In this document: positions 1-4,665 of the stretch, piece by piece
How positions within the stretch are numbered: the stretch's first letter is position 1
How the letters are laid out: each line of letters opens with the position of its first letter
DNA from: Candidatus Woesearchaeota archaeon
Lineage (GTDB): Archaea; Nanobdellota; Nanobdellia; Woesearchaeales; UBA11716
DNA: 5,487 nt
Assembly: GCA_013329175.1 (NCBI GenBank)
Contig: DUKR01000139.1
Coordinates: forward strand, 1 to 5,487
Direction: 5' to 3'
The notes under the pieces: model-generated
What the model was told of the DNA's origin: nothing
Seen by the model: only the letters and a program-made list of their open reading frames with translations
The model's database searches: none
Program-made: the position numbers and the translations under genes

Positions 1-11
1 CGTATTTCACT

Positions 12-452
12 ATGCCAATGCTCACCATCCTCTCTGTCGGAAAGCCGAAATCCTATAGAGCGCAGATAGGGGAGTACCTCCAGAGGACAGGCAGGTACCG
101 CCCTATAAATGCCATAGCAGTGAAGGAAGGAAAAGGCCAGAATGAAGAGATAGTCAAAAAGAAAGAAGGCGAACGCCTCCTGGAAAGGGCAGGCGATGGA
201 TTCATCATAGCGCTGCACGAGACAGGGAGGCAATATGATTCCCCCGCATTCTCAAGGCTGTTGCAAAAACACCAGAGCATGACCTTTATCATAGGGGGAG
301 CATTCGGTCTGAGCGAAGAGGTAATGGAGAAGGCACATCTTCAGCTCTCTCTTTGCGCAATGACACTGCAGCATGAGCTTGCCCTATTGGTGCTGCTTGA
401 GCAGATTTATCGGGGGTGCACCATTTTGAAAGGGGAGAAATACCACAAGTGA
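12..452 (+). CDS. rlmH: 23S rRNA (pseudouridine-1915-N3)-methyltransferase, RlmH family (SPOUT)
   Basis: In the family, RlmH uses S-adenosylmethionine to methylate N3 of pseudouridine 1915 in helix 69 of the large-subunit rRNA; it works as a dimer with a C-terminal trefoil knot. Visible here are the N-terminal beta strand (LTILSVGK, residues 4-11), the SAM-loop motif IIGGAFGLS (93-101), the knot segment LSLCAMTLQHE (112-122), and the characteristic end LLEQIYRG...YHK (128-146). The 146 residues are slightly shorter than the 155 of E. coli RlmH. Most homologs read M-T-L-P-H followed by (Q/P)LVR; here it is MTLQHELAL, so the proline and the arginine are both replaced. Met1 (position 12) or Met3 (position 18) could start it; Met3 matches the usual family N-terminus better. 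Only 11 bases lie upstream, with no visible Shine-Dalgarno, so its promoter lies outside the window. It converges on the sulfur operon with a 4-nt gap. Family call is secure; exact function in an archaeon is by homology. Confidence 0.9.
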   Translation: MPMLTILSVGKPKSYRAQIGEYLQRTGRYRPINAIAVKEGKGQNEEIVKKKEGERLLERAGDGFIIALHETGRQYDSPAFSRLLQKHQSMTFIIGGAFGLSEEVMEKAHLQLSLCAMTLQHELALLVLLEQIYRGCTILKGEKYHK

Positions 453-456
453 ACTC

Positions 457-687
457 CTATTTCTTTCGTATCGTCAGCTTCCAGTCATTCTCATTGAGCT
501 GCTCCTTAGATAGTATGTCATGCCCCTCTGCTTCACAGCTTCTCGTGACATTGGTGACCGCTTGCTTATGGTCAGTCACAACCTCAAGCACATCACCTGA
601 AGACAGCCCCTCTAAAGCAAGCTTTGTCTTGACAAAGGTATAGGGGCACACTTCGCCCTTGATATCAAGGTGCTTCTTTTCAGCCAT
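457..687 (-). CDS. TusA-like sulfur-transfer protein
   Basis: TusA-family proteins are small two-layer alpha/beta carriers that accept a persulfide from a cysteine desulfurase on one N-terminal cysteine and hand it to the next acceptor. From the chosen start the protein has 76 residues: strand HLDIKGEVCP with Cys14 as presumed sulfur-carrying residue, helix FVKTKLALEGL (18-28), strand DVLEVVTDH (32-40), and a final strand WKLTIRKK. The canonical motif is CPxP; here it is C14-P-Y-T, so the second proline is absent, as in a subfamily I recall beside E1-like and MoaD-like genes. Two in-frame ATGs exist, at 693 and 687. The 687 start is chosen because GGAG lies 6 nt before it, whereas the same GGAG abuts the 693 ATG. 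It is last in the six-gene operon, 9 nt after the E1 gene, where it could relay sulfur from the desulfurase to the E1/carrier pair. Fold confident, partner inferred. Confidence 0.85.
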   Translation of the reverse strand: MAEKKHLDIKGEVCPYTFVKTKLALEGLSSGDVLEVVTDHKQAVTNVTRSCEAEGHDILSKEQLNENDWKLTIRKK

Positions 688-693
688 GCGCAT

Positions 694-697
694 CTCC
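694..697 (-). promoter_or_regulatory. Shine-Dalgarno site deciding the TusA-like start
   Basis: GGAG on the minus strand sits 6 nt before the ATG at 687 and overlaps the last base of the upstream stop codon (TAG, 699-697). It directly abuts the other candidate ATG at 693, which therefore has no usable spacing. This favours the shorter 76-residue protein and suggests translation coupled to the E1 gene. Confidence 0.6.
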
Positions 698-1506
698 TAC
701 ACCCCACTGCAGAACTGCTCATAGTCAATCAGGCCCTTAATCTTTGGGTGCTTGCTGCACAGCGGGCAGCCAGGATCCTTTGGCACCTTCACCTCGCGAA
801 AGGTCATGTCAAGCGCGTCATACAAAAGCAGCCTGCCCACAAGCAGCCTGCCAATGCCTACAATCAGCTTCAGCGCCTCTGTCGCCTGGATTACCCCTAT
901 CACTCCAGGAAGAACGCCAATGACCCCAGCCTCATGGCACGTAGGGACCTCTCCAGGTGGAGGAGGATAAGGATGCAGGCACCTGTAGCAAGGGCTCGCT
1001 TCAGAGCGCGGATCAAACACGGTTGCTCGGCCCTCAAAGCGGAAGACGCTTCCATACACGTTAGGCTTCTTTGCAAAGAAGCAGGCGTCATTTACAAGAT
1101 ACCTCGTGGCAAAATTATCGCAGCCATCAACCACCAGGTCATACTTGGCAACAATCTCCTTCACGTTCTTTGAACTCAGTTTCTCAGTATACGTCACGAC
1201 CTCAACATCAGGGTTCAGCGCATTGATTTTCTCCTTTGCTGACTGCACCTTCAGCTTCTCCTGGTCAGGAGTGGAATGGATTATCTGCCGCTGCAGGTTG
1301 GACACGTCAACCCTATCCATATCAATGAGCCCTAGTGTTCCGACTCCTGCTGCTGAAAGGTAGAGCGCATTGGGGCTTCCAAGGCCGCCAACGCCGACGC
1401 ACAGCACTTTGGCATCGCTAATCTTCTTCTGCCCCTTCCCTCCCAATTCAGGGAGGATGATATGCCTGCTGTACCTTCTTATCTGCTCTTCAGTGAAATC
1501 TGCCAT
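697..1506 (-). CDS. moeB: MoeB/ThiF/HesA-type E1-like sulfur-carrier adenylyltransferase
   Basis: Enzymes of this family adenylate the C-terminal Gly-Gly of a ubiquitin-fold sulfur carrier with ATP, preparing it for conversion to thiocarboxylate. The 269 residues contain all expected parts: N-terminal signature RYSRHIILPELG (11-22), nucleotide loop GVGGLGS (38-44), acidic ribose contact in IDMDRVDVSNLQRQ (61-74, Asp62), Lys86, and DGCDN with Asp130. Zinc cysteine pairs are C173-x2-C176 and C247-x2-C250. Cys190 in VPTCHEAGVIG aligns with the conserved cysteine that can form a thioester or persulfide. It ends soon after the zinc site, so it lacks the C-terminal rhodanese domain of MoeZ/MOCS3 proteins; the TusA-like protein next door may take that role. 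Upstream AAAGGGAA lies 2 nt from the ATG, and a GGAGG 13 nt away is rather far. The likely substrate is the Gly-Gly carrier at 1775-2047. ThiF, MoeB and archaeal UbaA functions cannot be told apart from sequence alone. Confidence 0.92.
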   Translation of the reverse strand: MADFTEEQIRRYSRHIILPELGGKGQKKISDAKVLCVGVGGLGSPNALYLSAAGVGTLGLIDMDRVDVSNLQRQIIHSTPDQEKLKVQSAKEKINALNPDVEVVTYTEKLSSKNVKEIVAKYDLVVDGCDNFATRYLVNDACFFAKKPNVYGSVFRFEGRATVFDPRSEASPCYRCLHPYPPPPGEVPTCHEAGVIGVLPGVIGVIQATEALKLIVGIGRLLVGRLLLYDALDMTFREVKVPKDPGCPLCSKHPKIKGLIDYEQFCSGV

Positions 1507-1536
1507 TTCCCTTTTCGATCCTCCACTGGCTGCTCT

Positions 1537-1773
1537 TCAATTCTCTTCAGCCTCGATGTCCTCCACGATGATGCCTTTTTCAGCAAGATAGCGTGAGGCC
1601 TTCTCTATTTCAGAGGCATCCCCTTCAACTTCCAGGAGGAGCCAGCCATATTCGCTGGTGACATTTGCCTTGATAATGTTCGTGACCACCTTGAACGTAT
1701 GGCCTATTTGATAGACTAAAGGCTCCTTAATCTTTTTTTTTGGAAAAGTGAGGTTGAGCACTTTTGTTGCCAT
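1537..1773 (-). CDS. Stand-alone NIL-domain protein
   Basis: The NIL domain is a small ferredoxin-like alpha/beta fold, best known as the C-terminal methionine-sensing domain of the MetN transporter ATPase and as the N-terminal part of NIL-ferredoxin proteins linked to homocysteine synthesis in methanogens. From the chosen start there are 78 residues: LNLTFPKKKIKEPLVYQIG (6-24, the family N-terminus), then VVTNIIKANVT (29-39), YGWLLLEVEGD (42-52), a helix with SEIEKASRYLAEKG (54-67), and IIVEDIE (68-74). It has no cysteine, so there is no ferredoxin part and it carries no sulfur itself. The frame opens 9 codons earlier, at 1800, but the ATG at 1773 is preferred: GGAGG lies 5 nt before it and the family N-terminus follows directly. 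One base separates it from the carrier stop codon, implying translational coupling. Role inferred as a partner or amino-acid sensor for the sulfur-transfer enzymes; no activity can be assigned. Confidence 0.85.
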   Translation of the reverse strand: MATKVLNLTFPKKKIKEPLVYQIGHTFKVVTNIIKANVTSEYGWLLLEVEGDASEIEKASRYLAEKGIIVEDIEAEEN

Positions 1774-1774
1774 G

Positions 1775-2047
1775 CTACCCTCCTGCAATTGAGGGGACAA
1801 TGCTAATCTCCTTTCCCTGCGCTATTTTTGTCTCGATGCCTTTAAGGAAGCGGATGTCCTCATCGCCGACATAGACGTTGATGAATTTTCGTATGGAGCC
1901 GTCATCCTCGCATAGGCGTTTTCGTATGCCTGGGCATTTTTTCTCAAGGGCTTCTATGAGTGATTTGACGTCTGCTGCTTCAACCTCAACCTCAGCAAGG
2001 TCTTTAGTGAATCTTCGCAGTGGCGTTGGAATTTTTACTTTAATCAT
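1775..2047 (-). CDS. CysO/MoaD/ThiS-type ubiquitin-fold sulfur carrier
   Basis: These small beta-grasp proteins carry sulfur as a thiocarboxylate on a C-terminal Gly-Gly. The 90 residues begin with VKIPTPLRRFT (4-14), continue with a helix around VKSLIEALEKKCPGIRKRL (27-45), then FINVYVGDEDIRF (55-67), and end EISIVPSIAGG (80-90). From memory, mycobacterial CysO has the same layout: an IPT-LR start, FVNIYVNDEDVRF, and an end ILPAVAGG. This gene is therefore closer to CysO than to molybdopterin-type MoaD. Gly-Gly is the true C-terminus, so no protease trimming is needed before activation. The ATG overlaps the stop of the upstream gene (8-nt overlap, ATGATTAA), and GGAGGAG lies 7 nt before it. 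E1 and NIL genes follow. It could instead serve tRNA thiolation, or conjugate to proteins like archaeal SAMPs, but its position next to a PLP enzyme favours amino-acid sulfuration. Confidence 0.9.
   Translation of the reverse strand: MIKVKIPTPLRRFTKDLAEVEVEAADVKSLIEALEKKCPGIRKRLCEDDGSIRKFINVYVGDEDIRFLKGIETKIAQGKEISIVPSIAGG
1778..1783 (-). promoter_or_regulatory. Shine-Dalgarno site for the NIL gene, inside the sulfur-carrier 3' end
   Basis: GGAGGG on the minus strand forms the two terminal glycine codons (GGA GGG) of the upstream carrier gene. Its GGAGG core lies 5 nt before the ATG at 1773. The codons for the functional Gly-Gly tail therefore double as the ribosome site of the next gene. 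Confidence 0.75.
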
Positions 2048-3383
2048 GGCTCATCTCCTCCAGCAATTGCTTTGCTTCATCCTCCCAACCGAATTCTTTG
2101 CTTGCGTCCAGTAAGTCATCTTCAATCCTGCCTTTTCCTGTCCCTGTGATATTCGCGACAACGACATCGCCTGGCTTAAAGATTCCAAGTTTTACTGCTT
2201 TTCTTATGCCTGCAATGGTCACGCCGCCTACAAACTGGGCAAATATGCCCTCTTTCTGGTACAGGTCAATGTTGCTTCTGACTATGTCTTTTTCCGTCAC
2301 CTTGAGGCCTCCGCCATTGCTCTCCTTCATGACTGCAATCGCCTGATGCCCCGAGCCAGGCTTGCCTATGGCAATGGACTTTGCTATGGTCTTAGGGTTC
2401 TTCACAGGAACAAAATCATCCTTGCCGATGGCATCAATGATGGGCGAGCACAATTCTGGCTGCACGCCCCACATCCTTGGCGAGAGGGAAGTGAGCCCAA
2501 GCTGCTGAAGCTCTCTGATTCCCTTGTGCGCTGAGCAAAACAGCGCACCGCTTCCTAACGGATACACCAGATGGAATCTCCCGGTTACACCCTCCTTCTC
2601 AAGCTGCAGCGCTATCTCAAAGCCTGAGGTCTTTGAGCCCTCTTTGTAGTAGGGCCGAAAGCTGTTGTTCGGGACAAAATTGCTCCTTGGCCTTCCAGCC
2701 CTCGCTGCATCTTCGTTGGCCTTGTCACAGTCCAGCATTGATCTGATGTTGCAGTCGTCATACGACAGTGGAAGCTCAGCCAGGCCACCTGGGTCAGCAA
2801 GGTGCTTTCTGATGGCCTCTTTTTTCACCCTGCCTAGTGCCTCGGGGACATAGGCATGGATGGCAATCCCTGACTCACTTGCCTGATAGGCAGAGGCAAT
2901 GGCAAGATTTCCCGTTGATGCGACGTACACTGTGTCATATCCTGCCTCAAGTGCCTTGTTGAATGCAAGCGCTACTGGCCTATCCTTGAAGCTATGCGTC
3001 GGATTGGCACTGTCGCAGTCAAGCTTGAGATACAGCTCAATCCCTAATTCTCTCCCAATCGCTCTCGACTTCACGAGCGGGGTGAATTGCCTGTCAGCAG
3101 CAACCTTGACCTCCTGCACGGGAAGCAGCTCCCTAAGCTTCCAGAAGGTATCCGGCCGCCTCGCTATCTGCTCTCTGGAAAGCACCCTCTTGAGCCTGTC
3201 GTAATCATACCTGATGTCAAGGGGCCCCATGCACATGTCATAGCAGATATTGATGAGGATAGTCCCCTGCTCTTCTTTCAGCCTTGACAGGGGATATTTT
3301 TCCCCGCAGTGCAGGCATTCAAGATGCGAGACAAATCCCACTTTTGCTGTTGTCCTGTCGCTTGCTTGCATGGTTGCTTGCAT
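2040..3383 (-). CDS. thrC: Threonine-synthase-family PLP enzyme, candidate thiocarboxylate-dependent sulfhydrylase
   Basis: This is a fold-type II PLP enzyme of the threonine synthase family. Threonine synthase converts O-phosphohomoserine to threonine; relatives carry out replacement reactions. The 447 residues hold an N-terminal zinc ribbon (C23-x2-C26 and C47-x3-C51, followed by GPLDIRYDYD), the PLP lysine in PTHSFKDRP (Lys133), the substrate/PLP loop ASTGNLAIASA (155-165), YPLGSGALFCSAHKGIRE (274-291) and the C-terminal ITGTGKGR (412-419). Length and zinc ribbon match archaeal and bacterial ThrC-type proteins. ATGs at 3383 and 3371 lie in a 12-bp tandem duplication; GAGAGG stands 1 nt from the first and 13 nt from the second, so the start is uncertain by four residues. 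It sits 20 nt after iscS and overlaps the CysO-like carrier gene by 8 nt. That company suggests it uses carrier thiocarboxylate to make homocysteine or cysteine; ordinary threonine synthesis is the alternative, and sequence alone does not decide. Confidence 0.88.
   Translation of the reverse strand: MQATMQASDRTTAKVGFVSHLECLHCGEKYPLSRLKEEQGTILINICYDMCMGPLDIRYDYDRLKRVLSREQIARRPDTFWKLRELLPVQEVKVAADRQFTPLVKSRAIGRELGIELYLKLDCDSANPTHSFKDRPVALAFNKALEAGYDTVYVASTGNLAIASAYQASESGIAIHAYVPEALGRVKKEAIRKHLADPGGLAELPLSYDDCNIRSMLDCDKANEDAARAGRPRSNFVPNNSFRPYYKEGSKTSGFEIALQLEKEGVTGRFHLVYPLGSGALFCSAHKGIRELQQLGLTSLSPRMWGVQPELCSPIIDAIGKDDFVPVKNPKTIAKSIAIGKPGSGHQAIAVMKESNGGGLKVTEKDIVRSNIDLYQKEGIFAQFVGGVTIAGIRKAVKLGIFKPGDVVVANITGTGKGRIEDDLLDASKEFGWEDEAKQLLEEMSHD
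2055..2061 (-). promoter_or_regulatory. Shine-Dalgarno site for the sulfur carrier gene
   Basis: GGAGGAG on the minus strand lies 7 nt before the ATG at 2047, within the last codons of the threonine-synthase-like gene. With the 8-nt overlap of the two genes this indicates coupled translation of the PLP enzyme and its putative sulfur donor. Confidence 0.75.
3360..3383 (-). repeat. 12-bp tandem duplication carrying the start codon of the ThrC-family gene
   Basis: On the minus strand ATGCAAGCAACC (3383-3372) is followed at once by ATGCAAGCAAGC (3371-3360). They match at 11 of 12 positions and encode M-Q-A-T then M-Q-A-S. The duplication is in frame and provides two start codons. Confidence 0.85.
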
Positions 3384-3403
3384 ACCTCTCTGGCTGTTAG
3401 GCT

Positions 3404-4540
3404 TTATGACCCCTTACTCCTTAACTCCTGAACCGATGCAGTGATGATTGCAATGGCCCTCTCGATCTCCTCTTTTGTAGTGAATCGTGAAAGCGTCAAT
3501 CGGATGGTGCTTGGAAACCTGTTGATGTCTAGCCCAATGGCCTTCAGCACGTGGCTGGCTTCAGCCTTCTTTGCTGAGCACGCGCTTCCCGTTGAGCAAT
3601 AGACTCCTTTCCCGTTCAGCATGGCAAGCAGCTCTTCGCCATTAATCCCTGCAAACGACACGTTCACGTTGTTTGCCAATCTGTTCGCGGGATGCCCATT
3701 CAGCCTGCTCCCGGAGATGGCAAGCACGCCGGAGATGAGCTTGTCCCTCAGGGAGGTGATGCCTGCGACTCCCTGTGCAAGAGCAAGCTCTGCTGCCTTT
3801 GCAAATCCAGCAATCCCTGCAACATTCTCGGTGCCACTGCGATACCCTTTCTCATGCCCTCCACCGTGCTGCCATTCCTCGATTGCCGTCCCCTTCCTGA
3901 CATACAGCGCGCCGACACCCTTTGGCCCGTGGATCTTATGCGCATTGATAGTTACCAAATCAACGGGAATCTTCTTTACCGACAGCGGCACTTTGCTGTA
4001 GGACTGGCATGCGTCAGTATGAAACAGTGCGCCACTCTCTCTGCACACAGCGGCAATTGCGGCAATGTCCTGGATAGTGCCTATCTCGTTGTTGCCGTGG
4101 ATGATTGAGACAAGCACTGTCGAATCAGTGATGGCGTCCCTCACCTGCTCAGCACTCACCACCCCTTCCTTATCAATGTCAAGGTACGTCACCCTGAAGC
4201 CATGCCGCTCAAGCCACCTGCACGAGTTCAGCACGCAGTCATGCTCAATCTTCGTCGTGATGATATGATTGCCCTTTGCTTTATTGGCAAAGGCAGTACC
4301 CTTGAGTGCAAGATTGTTTGACTCAGTCCCCCCCGACGTGAACACCATCTCTTCTGGCCGTGCCCAAAGCGACTCAGCGATAGCTATGCGAGAGCGCTCC
4401 AAGCCAAAACACGCCCTCTCTCCGACAGCATGGTTTGACGAGGCATTGCCAAAATCATGGATAAGGTATTTCCTTATCTCATCAGCGACAGCGATATCTA
4501 CCTGCGTTGATGCCCCGTTATCAAGATAGATGCCCCTCAT
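3404..4540 (-). CDS. iscS: Cysteine desulfurase, IscS/NifS type
   Basis: This PLP enzyme converts L-cysteine to L-alanine and leaves the sulfur as an enzyme persulfide for Fe-S clusters, thiolated tRNA or sulfur carriers. All hallmarks are present in 378 residues: YLDNGAST (5-12), TSGGTESNN (68-76) for the PLP phosphate, IEHDCV with the ring-stacking His100, HTDACQ with Asp176 and Gln179, NAHKIHGPKGVG with Schiff-base Lys202 (199-210), YRSGTENV (233-240), the active-site loop STGSACSAKKAEASH with Cys321, and IRLTLSRFTT (346-355). Length is slightly below the roughly 400 of E. coli IscS. The ATG at 4540 is the only sensible in-frame start; no Shine-Dalgarno precedes it, and a TATA box 28 nt upstream suggests a leaderless message. 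It heads the six-gene operon. No iscU-like scaffold gene follows, so here it probably feeds the TusA-like and carrier proteins, though it may also supply Fe-S assembly. Confidence 0.95.
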   Translation of the reverse strand: MRGIYLDNGASTQVDIAVADEIRKYLIHDFGNASSNHAVGERACFGLERSRIAIAESLWARPEEMVFTSGGTESNNLALKGTAFANKAKGNHIITTKIEHDCVLNSCRWLERHGFRVTYLDIDKEGVVSAEQVRDAITDSTVLVSIIHGNNEIGTIQDIAAIAAVCRESGALFHTDACQSYSKVPLSVKKIPVDLVTINAHKIHGPKGVGALYVRKGTAIEEWQHGGGHEKGYRSGTENVAGIAGFAKAAELALAQGVAGITSLRDKLISGVLAISGSRLNGHPANRLANNVNVSFAGINGEELLAMLNGKGVYCSTGSACSAKKAEASHVLKAIGLDINRFPSTIRLTLSRFTTKEEIERAIAIITASVQELRSKGS

Positions 4541-4562
4541 CGCTTCATCGAGACCTTCATTT

Positions 4563-4574
4563 TATTTATAAACC
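4563..4574 (-). promoter_or_regulatory. Archaeal TATA-box promoter of the sulfur operon
   Basis: The minus strand reads AAGAAGG then TTTATAAATA. The TTTATAAA core (4572-4565) is centred about 28 nt before the A of the iscS ATG at 4540. Archaeal TATA boxes are usually centred near -26/-27, so transcription should start within one or two bases of the ATG. The purine-rich stretch just upstream could be the BRE. The lack of a Shine-Dalgarno in front of iscS agrees with a leaderless mRNA. Confidence 0.7.
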
Positions 4575-4637
4575 TTCTTGAGGGCATTATTCTGATGGGA
4601 ATATGGAGTAAAAGGGCTATGCGGCAAAGAACCAGCC

Positions 4638-4648
4638 AAAAAAAACAA
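4638..4648 (-). terminator. T-rich terminator after the membrane-protein gene
   Basis: The minus strand reads TTG followed by eight T, ending about 28 nt past the stop codon at 4666-4668. I see no strong hairpin before it. A bare oligo-T tract is the typical archaeal transcription stop. It would insulate the operon promoter at 4563-4574 from the gene upstream, which is transcribed in the same direction. Confidence 0.55.
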
Positions 4649-4665
4649 TGAATATCACAATAAGT

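Noticed and set aside
670..1173. A long plus-strand open frame (about 167 codons) opposite the E1 gene, and similar ones opposite the ThrC-family and iscS genes.
   Set aside because: They lie wholly antisense to genes with complete catalytic motifs, and their products are of low complexity without recognisable domains.
1775..2047. Reading the carrier as MoaD of molybdopterin synthase.
   Set aside because: No moaE or other molybdenum-cofactor gene is nearby, and the internal sequence (IPTPLRRFT, VYVGDEDIRF) matches CysO-type carriers better.
4537..4560. A seven-codon upstream frame (M-K-V-S-M-K-R) whose TGA overlaps the iscS ATG as ATGA, suggesting a coupled leader peptide.
   Set aside because: Its ATG abuts the TATA element, so with normal archaeal spacing it lies upstream of the transcription start and would not be in the mRNA.
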